The notes: generated from the letters alone by a model not told the origin. DNA of 64,000 nucleotides from Plotosus lineatus (GCA_024760905.1 CM045734.1:39483564-39547563); one strand, 5' to 3'. Positions 49,479 through 62,395 are shown, counted from the first letter of the stretch. Program-made: numbers and translations.

Positions 49479-52363
49479 CTGGGTCAAATGGGTGTTGTGA
49501 TGCGCAAAGTGTGGTAGTTGTGGTCGTAGTAGTAATGCTTGTCACCTCTCGCTTTCAACTAACACCGCTAGCTAACAGCTTGCCTGTGAAAAGGGGAGCC
49601 GTTTGAGTAAGTCTCTCCCTGCCAGTACATAGCCTCTCCACCATCAAGCCCCATGTAGTGCCTCCTCGCGGCGACACATGGTAACTGAGTACCTTGCGGA
49701 CTCGGGCTGAACTACAGGGGACTCGGAGGAAGTTTGGCCCCCAGACATGTGGCATGCAGGCCCACCGGCGTGTGGACACGCCCTGGTGCCCATCACCCAA
49801 ACCCCCAACTATGGGTTAAATAGTCCCACTGCCTTGTGGATTCCCTTGGTTGGGAGAAGGCTAAGGAGTAAACCCTACAGAAATCCGGAGTGGAGCCCCT
49901 AAGGCAGTTGGTCTGGGATTCCCCTACCTTCTGGCAACTCCTGCAGCTGCGCTGGTACCAAATTGTACTGGATCTTCCTTTCCTTTGGATGCTATCAGCA
50001 AGGCCGAGAGGGGGGACTTGACGTCTGGGCAGCCCAAGTTCTCCATAGTTCCCGCCCAGGCTCGTAGCGCACTGGAGAGGACACTGGAAAGGACACTCCA
50101 GCATTGATGCAAGACTTCGGCTCAACACAGGAAGTAGCAGTTACTGGTTAAAAGCTCATTCCGATTGGCGTAGGATACGGGTGCCTGGGGCTACTTCCGA
50201 CAGCGGGAGAGACCATCATGTCTCACTGGACAGCTACCGCCCGCTCCAAGCTGGGCAGCCCCCAGCCAGTAAGGTGCTGTCCCGCCACAGCTCTCCTGCT
50301 TGCTGGGTGCGTAGGGCTTAGGGACTGACCATCCCGACAAGCAAGCTGTAAATTCTGCACTAGGCAAACAAAAACCGTTAAATATGAAGACTCTAGCTCT
50401 TCGAATAGCAAGCTGGAACGTACGGACTATGTGTCCTGTACTGACAAGTGATCTTCAGCAAATTGACGATGCCCGCAAGACTGCAGTCATCGACCATGAA
50501 CTGACACGTCTGAATATCGCCATTGCTTGTCTACAGGAAACAAGCTTGGCTGACAGTGGTACTATCAAAGAGGCCAACTACACCTTCTACTGGCAGGGCC
50601 TGCCACAAGACGACCTGAGACTGCATGGTGTAGGTTTCGCTGTGAAGAACTCGCTGACTACGGCTATTGAACCTCCTACCAGTAGATCAGAGAGAATCCT
50701 CGCTTTACGCCTCTCTACAACTGCAGGCTTTGTAAATCTCCTCAGCATCTATGCACCAACACTCAGTTCCACCCCAGAGGCCAAGAACCAGTTTTACGAG
50801 GCTCTAGATGATGCAATTTCCAGGATCCCCAGCACTGAAGGACTTTACCTACTAGGAGACTTCAATGCTAGAGTGGGCGCCGACTGTGACACCTGGCCTT
50901 CCTGCCTTGGTCACCACGGCATAGGCAGGATGAATGAGAATGGACAGAGGTTGTTGGAACTGTGCTGCCATCATGGCCTGTGTGTAACAAATACATACTT
51001 CAAGTGCAAAGACCGCCACAATGTGTCCTGGAGACACCCCAGATCTTGCCACTGGCACAAGCTAGACCTTATCCTCACCAGGCGCACGGATCTGAGCAGC
51101 GTTCTCCACACTAGAAGTTTCCATAGCGCAGACTGCGACACAGACCACACCCTCGTTGGAAGGAGGATAAGGCTTACAACAAAGAGGATCCATCACTCCA
51201 AAACTAAAGGCCTCCCACGCATCAACACCTGCTCCTCAAGGGATCCCCAGCGAATGCAACTGTTTCATGACACAGTCAAGGAGAAGTTGGCTTTGCAGAC
51301 TCCTGGCAAAGACATCAACAGCAAGTGGAGCTTCCTGAGAGACACTATCTACACAACAGCCCTCACCACATTTGGTAAAAAGGAGTGTAGACTGGTACGA
51401 GGCTCACTGGGAGGAGATGCAGCCTGTGACAGAAGCCAAGAGGGAAGCCCTCCTAGCATACAAGCAAAACCCCAGCACCAGTACTCGGGACACCCTCAAA
51501 GCTGCACGAAACAAGGCCCAGCAGACAGCCCGCCGCTGTGCAAACGACTTCTGGCTGAACCTCTGCAGCAAGATCCAGATGGCAGCTGACACTGGCCACG
51601 TAATGGCCATGTACAATGGCATCAAGACAGCTACTGGCCCAACCACAATTAAGACTGCACCCCTCAAGATCAAGACCGGGGAGGTGATCACGGACCAAGG
51701 CAAGCAGCTTGAACGCTGGGTGGAACATTACCTGGAGCTGTACGCAACCAAGAATGTGGTGACTGATGCAGCATTAAATGCCCTACCAAACTTACCTGTC
51801 ATGGAGGATCTGGTTTACCTGCCTTCAGTGGACGAACTGGGCAAAGCCATTGATTGTCTGGCCTGTAGAAAAGCCCCTGGAAAGGATGGCATCCCCCCTG
51901 AAGTCTTGAAGAGTGGCAAGCCAGCACTCCTGCAGCACCTCCATGAGCTGCTGTGCTTATGCTGGAAGGAAGGGTTCATCCCCCAGGACATGCGCGATGC
52001 AAACATTGTAACCATCTTCAAAAACAAGGGCGATCGCAGTGACGTGTGTAAGCGGGACATGAAATTATCTGGCATCGACATCAACACCTGGGAAGGCACT
52101 GCTGAAACACGCCAGCTTTGGAAGACCACTGTCAATGAGGGGGTCAACAAAGCTGAAACTAAGAGAATAAACAAGCTAGCTGAGAAAAGAGCAAAGAGGA
52201 AAGAATGGGCAGCCCCCATGGCACCTCAAAGCCCTTTTGTATGCAGTAATTGTTTAAGAAACTGTCACTCTAGGGTGGGCCTTTTCAGTCACTCCCGCAA
52301 ATGCCTACCATAGCGATACACCATCGTCTCTCAAGACGTACTGCTGCCGCCGCCGCCGACGAC
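49479..52363 (+). mobile_element. non-LTR retrotransposon inserted in the minisatellite
   Basis: Replaces the minisatellite abruptly at gtatagagct|gggtcaaatg and returns to it at cgacgacga|tagagcttat. tagagct on both sides could be a 7-8-bp duplication, but the array itself contains that word. About 900 bp of 5' leader precede the coding part; the 3' end is a short GCC/GAC repeat with no poly-A. Confidence 0.8.
50384..52313 (+). pseudogene. LINE ORF2: AP endonuclease, partial reverse transcriptase, C-terminal zinc finger
   Basis: The endonuclease is complete in motifs: ASWNVRTM, CLQETSL, LLGDFNARVG, HKLDLILTRR, CDTDHTLVG. A frameshift near 51380 separates it from the next frame (RSVDWYEAHWEEMQPVTEAK). 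The reverse transcriptase begins (KAPGKDGIPPEVL, IVTIFKNKGD) but then jumps directly to RDMKLSGIDINTWEG and the C-terminal finger CSNCLRNCHSRVGLFSHSRK. The whole catalytic core, with its YxDD, is missing. The encoded enzyme family nicks target DNA and primes reverse transcription; this copy cannot do so. Jockey/CR1-like group by overall order; the clade is uncertain. Confidence 0.85.
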
Positions 52364-52590
52364 GATAGAGCTTATTAGAGTGTACTGCATAGAGTTTATT
52401 AGAGTGTATAGAGTTTGTTAGAGTGTATAGAGCTTATTAGAGTGTATAGAGTTTATTAGAGTGTACAGAGTTTGTTAGAATGTATAGAACTTATTAGAGT
52501 ATACTGTATAGAGTTTATTAGAGTGTATAAAGTTTGTTAGAATGCATAGAGCTTATTAGCATGTACTGTATAGAGTTTATTAGAGTGTAT
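52364..52590. repeat. AT-rich minisatellite, right block
   Basis: About ten further units of the array at 47790-49478, ending where an A-rich MITE B fragment begins. Confidence 0.9.
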
Positions 52591-53160
52591 CAAAAAAAAA
52601 AAAAAAAAAAACACCAAAAAAACAACCCAACCAAACTACTTACATTTTTCATGTGAGGTGCACATCTGACTGTGTGCGAGTGAGCGTCTGTATGTGTGTG
52701 TATTTATATTTTATTTACATCTTGAGCATTATTTTTTAATGTTTAATTGCTATTATAAATATTTATGGCGTTGAATATGTATATATTGATATTATATACA
52801 CATATACATGTACGTACATTATCAAAGGCGGGCCATGTCTCTCACTGTCTATGGTGAGAGGCATGTAAAAGAACCATTGCTGACTTTCGTAAAGAGTAGC
52901 TGCAAAGCCATCAGCATGTTTATGTCCCTTGCTAAAGGGTTGTGACAGGAAGGGCATCCGATGTAAAAACCTATGCCAAATCAAATGTGCGAATCAGATG
53001 ATTCACTGTCGCGACTTCCGAGAAAAGGGAAAAAGCTGAAAGAAAGAAAGAAATACATGTATGTATACGTCAGGCAGTGGAGTCGATCCTACTTCGCAGA
53101 ATTCAGTGGTCGTGGGGGGACCTCAGTCCAGATTAACCGCGGAAAGTGAGGGATCACTGT
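52591..53160. mobile_element. MITE family B, truncated, with nested SINE
   Basis: Interior (aggtgcacatctgactgtgt) and right end gtgagggatcactg at about 53158. A SINE fragment occupies 52819-53050. Confidence 0.65.
52819..53050 (+). mobile_element. 5'-truncated tRNA-SINE, tail type A
   Basis: Begins in the body (tatcaaaggcgggccatgtc) and ends with gctgaaagaaagaaaga. Flanks tacatgtacgtacat and tacatgtatgtatac are imperfect duplications. Confidence 0.75.
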
Positions 53161-53164
53161 ATAG

Positions 53165-54259
53165 TGTTTCAGATGATGTACAGTGTTTAATAAAGTGTCA
53201 CATGTTTCACATGATGTACAGCAGTAGTGGCCAAGTTGGACTAAATAGCAGCATTAATTTATTAGACTAGTATAGTTTAGTATAGCAGTAAGTTTGATGT
53301 CTACATTTCAGAATTTTAATTTACATATAAGGCTAATTTTCAAAGAATATATTCTGGTAAATTAATAACATTTTCAAGGAACCTCCAGTGTATTTACAGG
53401 TATCATTGCAAAACATGTGATTCATTTTCCTTTTGCTGCTGATTTTTTTTAAATAAATAAAATTAAAATGTAATGTAATTTTATTTATTTTATTATTTAT
53501 TTTATTAACCATATTTTAAAAAATTTTCTGAAATATTTTACGACTTTATTATTCTTACATTTAAAGAAAAAGACAATAGGGCTTAATCTAGAATGTTGAG
53601 TAAAAACATCTAAAGCATGTGGGTTTGATGGTTTATTAATGACTGAGATGTTAACAAGCATGTTCTTTTCATACCCAAAAACAAAATATTTATAGAAAGA
53701 GTTATTTATATGACTTTCTCTAATTTGGGAGCATCAACTGCTCTTAAATGTTCCGCTTAGGACTCTTTCTAAGAAATGAACCCTTAGAAGAATTCTTCCC
53801 TTTTTTGGGTGGAGGTGATGCTTTGTCTTCTAAGAGGATTAAACTGAATATCATTGACATGAATAAGTTGGGCAGCATTATGTCGTAGTGATTAGCAAGT
53901 CTGTCTCACAGCAAAGAAAGTCCTGGGTTGAATTCTCAGGCTTGGTGATGGAGTTTACATGTTCTCCCCGTGCATGATGCCTCACTGTTCTCCCACAGTC
54001 CATGCATGTACAGTATATGCCAGTGAGATCTTATCCTCTCAATTTTTTAGGGTGGAAGGCCATGTACATGTCCTGCACTGAGGCGGTGGCCCTTAAATAG
54101 CGGCCGGTGGACATACTGGACTCCGGACAGCTTATCACCAGCTCTTGCTTCAGCACAGTAACAGAAAAAGTCACTCACTGTTTTTTTATGCAGTTGTTTT
54201 TAATGTAATAAAAGACACTCATCATCAGGTTAAACTGGTTAAACTGCTCTAACCTTGTT

Positions 54260-54260
<1 letters not shown>
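53165..54260. other. gene-free stretch
   Basis: AT-rich DNA with a second-family SINE remnant at 53870-54150. No ORF or splice structure that I trust. Confidence 0.5.
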
Positions 54261-54326
<66 letters not shown>

Positions 54327-54555
54327 AGAGGTGGACATCTACACAGTGAAAATCAAGGTGCCTGTCTCTCATCTCACCTTTGCTTTCAGGTGACAACACG
54401 CTCTAGTCACCAATTTCAATACTGAGTTCACATGCTGAACCAGCTCCTCCACCAGTTAGTCACTGTGGAGCCTCTTCATGGTCAAAGAACCATTGATACT
54501 AACTTTTAATAATGTTAAGTTTCATATGGGACTTGAATGTTGATGTTTGAGTGTA

Positions 54556-54556
<1 letters not shown>

Positions 54557-54609
<53 letters not shown>

Positions 54610-54784
54610 TGAGTATATGTGTAGGCTGCAAAGCCGTCAGCGTGTTTCTATCCCTTGCTAATGGGTTGTGTCAAGAAGGGCATCCGACGTAAAAAACCTC
54701 TGCCAAATCAAACATGTGAATCAGATGATTCGCTGTGGTGACCCCTGAAAAAGGGAAAAAGCCGAAAGGAAAAGAAAGAAAGAT

Positions 54785-54855
<71 letters not shown>
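54557..54855. repeat. (TG)n microsatellites flanking a SINE tail
   Basis: (TG)n at 54557-54607 and 54790-54851 flank a 5'-truncated type A SINE (about 54625-54782). A further (TG)n lies at 54265-54317. Confidence 0.8.
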
Positions 54856-54857
<2 letters not shown>

Positions 54858-54864
54858 TTATATA

Positions 54865-56420
54865 CATGTCCTTCTTAAAAAAATTAGCATATTGTGATAA
54901 AGTTCATTATTTTCTGTAATGTACCGATAAAAATTAAGCTTTCATATATTTTAGATTCATTGCACACCAACTGAAATATTTCAGGTCTTTTCATGAAAAC
55001 CCAAAATTCCTATCTCAAAAAATTAGCATATCATGTTCAGGTAGTCTAAACGGAGCTATTAACCTAATCATCTGAATCAACCAATTAACTCTAAACACCT
55101 GCAAAAGATTCCTGAGGCTTTTAAAAACTCCCAGCCTGGTTCATTACTCAAAACCACAATCATGGGTAAGACTGCCGACCTGACTGCTGTCCAGAAGGCC
55201 ATCATTGACACCCTCAAGCAAGAGGGTAAGACACAGAAAGAAATCTCTGAGTGAATAGGCTGTTCCCAGAGTGCTGTATCAAGGCACCTCAGTGGGACGT
55301 CTGTGGGAAGGAAAAAGTGTGGCAGAAAACGCTGCACGACCAGAAGAGGTGACCGGACCCTGAGGAAGATTATGGAGAAGGGCCGATTCCAGACCTTGGG
55401 GGACCTGTGGAAGCAGTGGACTGAGTCTGGAGTAGAAACATCCAGAGCCACCGTGCACAAGCCACTTTTGAACCAGAAACAGCGGCAGAAGCGCCTGACC
55501 TGGGCTACAGAGAAGAAACACTGGACTGTTGCTCAGTGGTCTAAAGTACTTTTTTCAGATGAAAGCAAATTTTGCATGTCATTTGGAAATCAAGGTGCCA
55601 GAGTCTGGAGGAAGACTGGGGAGAAGGAAATGCCAAAATGCCTGAAGTCCAGTGTCAAGTACCCACAGTCAGTGATGGTCTGGGGTGCCATGTCAGCTTC
55701 TGGTGTTGGTCCACTGTGTTTTATCAAGGGCAGGATCAATGCAGCGAGCTATCAGGAGATTTTGGAGCACTTCATGCTTCCATCTGCTGAAAAGCTTTAT
55801 AGAGATGAAGATGTTCATTTTTCAGCACGACCTGGCACCTGCTCACAGTGCCAAAACCACTGCTAAATGGTTTACTGACCATGGTATTACTGTGCTCAAT
55901 TGGCCTGCCAACTCTCCTGACCTAAACCCCATAGAGAATCTGTGGGATATTGTGAAGAGAAAGTTGAGAGACACCAAGACCCAACACTGTGGATGAGCTT
56001 AAGGCCGCGAAGCATCCTGGGCCTCCATAACACCTCAGCAGTGCCACAGGCCGATTGGCTCCATGCCACGCCACATTGCAGCAGTCATTTCTGCAAAAGA
56101 ATTCCCGACCAAGTATTGAGTGCACATAACTGTGTCTGAATGACATAAATGACTGAACATAATTATTTGAAGGTTGAACCCTTTTTTGTATTAAAAGCAC
56201 TTTATTTATTGAATAAAGCTGAAATATGCTAATTTTTTTAGATTGGGATTTTTGGTTTTCCTTTACTTTTTTGCCAAAATTATCAATATTAAAACAATAA
56301 AAGGCTTGATACCACTTCAATTGTGTGTAATGAATCTAAAATATATGAAAGTCTAATGTTTAGTGCATTACAGAAAATAATGAACTTAATTACAATATGC
56401 TAATTTTTGAGAAGGACCTG
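54865..56420. mobile_element. Tc1-like transposon, copy 2
   Basis: Ends CATGTCCTTCTTAAAAAAAT and AATTTTTGAGAAGGACCTG, TA on both flanks. Same family as 12021-14157 but without its two nested insertions, so it shows the original sequence at both insertion points. Confidence 0.88.
55162..56119 (+). pseudogene. Tc1-like transposase, broken
   Basis: Starts [14 protein letters not shown] and has TGA at codon 31 (55252), exactly as in the other copy. It keeps the linker CGRKRCTTRRGDRTLRKIME that copy 1 lacks, but has lost 45 nt after ATVH. One-base insertions near 55813 (in EDVHF) and near 55976 shift the frame. [12 protein letters not shown] and [10 protein letters not shown] are still readable. 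Confidence 0.88.
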
Positions 56421-56429
56421 TATATGTAC

Positions 56430-57470
56430 AAGGCAGAAGTCCCTTTGCACTTTGTGAGTGCCCCTGTGGTTAACATGAGATCTAATGTTTTATAATGACT
56501 TTTAATGGTCAATAGGTGGCAGCAGCATAAGAAAGGAATTGAGTACAGTGCTATCACAATATGTAAACAAAAAATGATAATATTAATATAACAGTGTTTA
56601 TGTTCTTTTGGATATTAACAAAACACAATTAACATAATGAAATAAGCGAGCTTTATCAAATAGAAGACAAGGACTTAGATAGGCGAGGTAGCGAGCAAAC
56701 ATTAAGTACTTATTCTATTCTGAGTAGCCATAGCATAACTCATCACAGTTTACATGCTACGTGATAAAAGTTTTATGCTATTATCTAAGTGACTGGGATG
56801 CTCTCACGTCTCTTACATTCTCCATACAGTGTTTTAAGTCCTTTATCCTAATTATGTCCATAATGTTTCTGTGCCACTGGAGCACAGTGATTCAGGCTCT
56901 GAGTTATTGAGCAGAGGATTGGAGGTTCATGCCTCAGTGGCACGAATATTCTACCGTTGGACCTTTCAGCAAGACCTTTAACTGCTCAATTGTATTAAAT
57001 AAGATTTTTTTCGGGAAAAATATAAATCACTCTGGATGGATATCCTTCAAATGTCAGGATTCTGAAACAAAAAGCAGGGGAAGCAAACTAGGCATTACTT
57101 ATAGAACATCAAACTAGCCAACTTCCTTTATTTACAGAGGTTGTGAGAGAAGCTTCTTGTGTATGCCCTTCCGCAATCAGTGGCTTGCAGCTGAATGTTT
57201 AAATTTAGACGATCATGTCTCAGCTTTTTATCTTCTTGTCCACATATGACCTTTTAATTAAATGGTGTTTTATATAAAGAACAACATAGTTTTCCTACAA
57301 GCTGCCACCATCACGACTCAAGTAGAGTATGTTATGTGTGCCAGATCACAATGATTCCATTGGTAAAATAGTATTTAAATGAGAATTAGATTACACTGAC
57401 CAAATTTGATTGAACTATTAATTTAAAAAAAATCTAGATATTCAGGGACATCCTTGATTAGTTGACTTGT
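56430..57470. other. gene-free stretch
   Basis: AT-rich; a SINE remnant of the tctggataagag type at about 56870-57010. Nothing else recognised. Confidence 0.5.
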
Positions 57471-57810
57471 TCATCATTTTCTGTAACTGCTTCATCCTAA
57501 TTAGGGTCACGGGGAGGCTGGTGCCCATCCCAGCCAACTCAGGGCGAGGGCAGAGTACACCCTGGACAGCTCACCAGGCCATCGCAGGTTGGAAACACGC
57601 TGACGGCTTTTCAGCCTACTCTTTATGAAAGTCAGCAATGGTTCTTTTACATGCCTCTCACCATAGACAATGAGAGACATGGCCCGCCTTTGATAACCCA
57701 GTTAGCTGCACTGGGGGGGACAGTGACAACCTTGTGGAGAGTGGGACTCGAACCCCCAACCTTTGGATCAGCGACCCGGCGCCTTATACCACTAGACCAC
57801 CACTGCCCCA
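57471..57810 (-). mobile_element. tRNA-SINE, tail type B
   Basis: Flanked by ttagttgacttgt (57458-57470) and ttagttgaattgt (57811-57823). Tail at left (cttcatcctaattagggtca), head at right. Confidence 0.87.
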
Positions 57811-58330
57811 TTAGTTGAATTGTCCAATCAGAATAAGGTAATGCAACATGACAAAAAAAGAGACAAAAACATGATTTTCCATTTCTGTACCAATTTTTTT
57901 CTCAACAAAAGTCACCCATTAGTTGAGTTGCTTGCACTGTTGGCTCACAATTTGTAGTCCCTCAGGAAACAGAGACAGAAGAGTACAAAAAAAGATGGAG
58001 AATCAAAATGCAATTTACCCTGGATTTAATGTATCCTTTAATTTATTTGTCAAACCACGGAATCCTAGTAAGGTCTCAGCCAAGTTTGAGTCGTCAATCT
58101 ATGACAAGGCCAACGCACAACATACGCATATCTAGTAGCAATATAGCACAGCCAATTTGTCTTATATGTATGTATTTGAACTGTGGGAGGAAAAGTACAG
58201 AGTACAGAGAGAAAACCCATACAAGCACCAAGAAAACATGCAAAAAACATCCATACAGAAACACCCTCACCGAGCTCTGGAATTGAACCCTGGATCTTTA
58301 TCCTGTGTTACATGGAGTACATAAACAGTT

Positions 58331-58336
<6 letters not shown>

Positions 58337-58413
<77 letters not shown>
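58337..58413. repeat. (TA)n microsatellite
   Basis: About 38 TA units followed by a short (TG)n. Confidence 0.9.
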
Positions 58414-58424
<11 letters not shown>

Positions 58425-58595
58425 AGTGTGTGTGTGTGATTTTGAAGTGAATATATTATTTTTTTAAAGATTAAAATAAAAATAAAAAATCACTCACTGG
58501 ATCTATTAGTGCCCCAACGCCCCCTATCGGCCAGCCACTTACCACATACAGTCACATGATAAAGTGCACCCTCTTTGTGTTCTGTGGTTTTATGT

Positions 58596-58936
58596 CTTCT
58601 TCTTTTTGGGTTTTTCCCGTTCTTGAGAGTCACCACAGCGAATGATCTGATTTGCATATTTGATTTGGCATGGGTTTTTACATCGGATGCCCTTCCTGTC
58701 ACAATCCTTTCGCAAGGGACAGAAACAGGCTGACAGCTTTGCAGCTACTCTTTACGAAAGTCAGCAATGGTTCTTTTACATGAACCTCTCAACCATAGAC
58801 AGTGAGAGACATGGCACACCTTTGATAACCCAGTTAGCTGCACTGGGGGGACAGTGACAACCTTTGTGGGGACTCAAACCTCCAACCTTAGGATCAGCGA
58901 TCCTGCACCCTATCCACTAGACCAACACTGCTGCCT
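58596..58936 (-). mobile_element. tRNA-SINE, tail type A
   Basis: Perfect 17-bp flanking repeat gttctgtggttttatgt (58579-58595, 58937-58953). Tail at left, head at right. Confidence 0.9.
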
Positions 58937-58999
58937 GTTCTGTGGTTTTATGTAAAAAGCCTAAATAAAAATACATAAAAGAATCAATTGTGTCATTAT

Positions 59000-59480
59000 T
59001 TATTTGACAAAGAATTAAGAAGTAATGTATGAAAAACAGAGTACACCCAATGATTCAATAACTTGTCACACTTTTAGCAGAAATAACTTGAATTTATCAT
59101 TTTCTCTGTGATTTTAACAGTCTCTTATAACACTGTGAAGGAATTTTGGCCCTCTCTTGTTTACAGTGTGTTTCAGGTCATCGATGTTTCCGAGCACATG
59201 TTTACACACAGTTCACCTTAAAAGCTGAGGATCGGCCACAGCATTTCTATTAAGTTGTCCTTTGGACTTTGACTTGGTTGTTGCAACACATTAATTCATT
59301 TATTTATTTTGAACATTCTGTTGTAGTTTTACTGATGTACCTGGGGTCATTGTCTTGTTATACAACCCGGTTGGGGCCAAGCTGTAGCTACCAGGCAGAT
59401 GACCTCACATTTGCCTCTAGAATACTTTGGCATTCAGAGTTCATCCCACCACAACTACTTTATATGTCTGAACAAGTTTA
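59000..59480. repeat. decayed dispersed repeat
   Basis: Contains cattgtcttgttatacaacc and nearby text that I recognise as recurring in fish genomes, probably a DNA-transposon remnant. No usable ORF. Confidence 0.35.
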
Positions 59481-59507
59481 CAAAATTATTAGAATTTGCA
59501 TGCATTC

Positions 59508-59855
59508 AAGGGGCAGTGGTGGTCTAGTGGTATAGGGCACTGGATCGCTGATCCAAAGGTTGGTGGTTCGAGTCCCACTGTCCACAAGGTTGTCACTGTC
59601 CCCCCCAGTAGAGCTAACTGGGTTATCAAAGGCCAGCCATGTCTCTCACTGTCTATGGTGTGAGGCATGTAAAAGAACCATTGCTGCCTTTCGACAAGAG
59701 TAGGCTGCAAAGCCGTCAGCGTGTTTCCGCCCTGCGATGGCCTGGCGAGCTGTCCAGGGTGTAGTACTCTGCCCTTGCCCGAAGTTGGCTGGGATGGGCA
59801 CCAGCCTCCCCGCGACCCAAATTAGCATTAAGCGGGTACAGAAAATGAACTGAAC
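59508..59855 (+). mobile_element. tRNA-SINE, tail type B
   Basis: Head gggcagtggtggtctagtgg, tail gcgacccaaattagcattaa. Flanked by tgcatgcattc (59497-59507, 59856-59866). Confidence 0.88.
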
Positions 59856-59869
59856 TGCATGCATTCCAG

Positions 59870-61125
59870 AAGACTGCTAGCCTGCTGGTTGCCATGAATG
59901 TGGGGTATGATATGAAGTCATTGGTCATCATTGACGAAATGTTCTTACAAAAATTGTGTTACTTATGCATTTTTCTGGCATGCACAAATATGCACAAATA
60001 TGTTCTTATCTGGGATTTGTCTGTAGCTATGAACAGAAGCTGCAAACATGAAACAGCACTTCGTGATGCTGCAAGATTATTTTTGAAAAACCTGCGATGC
60101 ATTAAAGCCGCAGAAACTTTAAGGGATCACTGTATTAGGCGATCGGGGATAAGCGCTGCTTGTGTTTGGATTGACAGTGACAGTATATCACTTTAATACA
60201 GCATGTATTTAATCCACTATACAAAAATAAAGTCAGTGATCAGCTGCTTTATACACCAGAGAAGGTGTGTGTATGATCACAGTTGGAGTTACAGTAGTTC
60301 ACGCCTGTGTTTGCTAATTATTTCCTTGGCCAGTGATTTTGGGGGAAGTGGGTCCACCCACTTTTTTATACCTTCCTCCACTTAGAATTATTCTTTCTTC
60401 ATGATTATTTGTGTGTGTGCACACCCCATGTCTTTTTATGGAGAGTTATTTAGCATTCACCCAGCATGCTTTCAGTTCTAGACAACAGTTCTACACAGAC
60501 TGCATCAAGCAAGTTACCGGTGAAAGAACGTCATGTCACGTCATATCATGAATTTGACATAGACCTTGCTTACATGTTTTTTTCTTAAGGGCAAGTTTAT
60601 GAAAAAATTAAAGAAGATATTGCTGAATGAGGGAAGTGGTGACTTAGCGGATGATGATGGGTTACTCATCCAAAGGTCAGCGGTTCTGTCATAACTGTTG
60701 GGTCCCTGAGCAAGGCCCTTAACCCTCTATTGCATAATTGTATAAACATGATAATTGTAAGTCACTCTGGATAAGAGTGTCTGCCTAATGTTGTAAACAT
60801 AATGACGAAGGCCCACTGTGTTTCTACACTGACTGTGTTCTTGTTACTATGAAAATACTGTATGGGATTCTTACTTTTACCAATTTTCTGAGTTAGATAA
60901 ATAATTTGATGTTTGCTTTCAAATTTTGAGGTCTATAGTAAACTTTCAAATATGCACATGCTCAGAAAAATGGGGTAACAAAGGTCTAGATATCGACAGA
61001 ATGACTTCATACATCATGACTCTTGAAAGTTACCTCTGTCCTATTGCAAGAGTACTGTATGACCATCTACTGCCATCTGCTGGAATTCAAGACACAAATG
61101 CAGCATAAATATGCAATAAAATTCA
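59870..61125. other. gene-free stretch
   Basis: A MITE B terminal fragment near 60105-60136 and a SINE remnant at 60640-60800; otherwise unrecognised AT-rich DNA. Confidence 0.5.
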
Positions 61126-61129
61126 TTCA

Positions 61130-61464
61130 TCATTCATTTTCTGTAACCATTTAATCCTAATTGGGGTAACGGGGAGGCTGGTGCCCATCCCAACCGACTC
61201 CGGGCAAGGGCAGAGTACATCCTGGACAGTTCGCCAGGCCATTGCAGGGCAGAAACACACTTACGGCTTTGCAGCTACTCTTGTCGAAAGTCAGCAATGG
61301 TTCTTTTATATGAACCTCACACCATAGACAATGAGAGATATGGCCAGCTTTTGATAACCCAGTTAGCCGCACTGGGGGTAAAGTGATAACCTGTTGAGGG
61401 TGGGGCTTGAATCCCCAACCTTAGGATCAGTGATCCAGCACCTTACCACCAGGCCACAACTGCC
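61130..61464 (-). mobile_element. tRNA-SINE, tail type B
   Basis: Tail at left (ccatttaatcctaattgggg), head at right (accaccaggccacaactgcc). The flanking duplication is not clear. Confidence 0.75.
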
Positions 61465-61589
61465 TTGAAATTAGTAAGCTAAAAAAATAAATACGAGGAT
61501 TCACCCTATGACTCCATATTTTACTCGGCTCCCCTTAACCAAAGTTACACTCCATTGAAGATAATGGTGTGAAAAATGACACTGTATTG

Positions 61590-61916
61590 CAGGGGTCACC
61601 AACATGGTGTCCGCGGGCACCAGGTCGCCCGCAAGGACAACATGAGTCGCCCGTGGGCTTGTTCACTGCTATTTTCAGAACAGGCCCGTAGCTCCATAGC
61701 ACCACTCTCCATTGAGCTGCATCTAATTTATTTAGCATTTTTTTTATCAAATCAATATCTTCAAATAGTTGAATATCATTAATTATTAATAATAACGTAA
61801 TTAACGGTAAATTGAGCAAATGTGCCATTTCCGAAGTGTGTATCGACCTGGTAGCCCTTCGCATTAATTGGCAACCAAGAAGTAGCTCTCAGCTTCAAAA
61901 AGGTTGGTGACCCCTG
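61590..61916. mobile_element. hAT MITE (ends CAGGGGTCACCAAC)
   Basis: 327 bp, inverted ends caggggtcaccaac and gttggtgacccctg, perfect 8-bp duplication ctgtattg (61582-61589, 61917-61924). No coding. Confidence 0.88.
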
Positions 61917-62031
61917 CTGTATTGTCTCATTGTTTACAGTTAATTATGTATTTACATACATTAATGTGGCATCATGTTATGCATGTCTAGAACTATACTT
62001 CCCACTGGTCAACAATGCCATGAGTATGCAG

Positions 62032-62395
62032 TCTGTCTGTCTTCCTTTCGGCTTTTTCCCTTTTACACGGGAGTCGCCACAGCGAATCATCTGATTCGCA
62101 CGTTTGATTTGGCAGAGATTGTTACGTCGAATGCCCTTCCTGTCACAACCCTTTTTAGCAAGGGACAGAAACACGCTGACGACTTTGCAGCTACTCTTTA
62201 CGAAAGTCAGCAATGGTTCTTTTACATGCCTCACACCATAGACAGTGAGAGACATGGCCCGCCTTTGATAACCCAGTTAGCCGCACTGGGAGGGACAGTG
62301 ACAACCTTTGGACAACCTTGTGGAGAGTGGGACTTGAACCCCCAACCTTTGGATCAGCGATCCAGCGCCCTATACCACTAGACCACCACTGCCCC
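62032..62395 (-). mobile_element. tRNA-SINE, tail type A
   Basis: Perfect 15-bp repeat gccatgagtatgcag (62017-62031, 62396-62410). Tail at left, head at right with ccactagaccaccactgccc. Confidence 0.9.
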
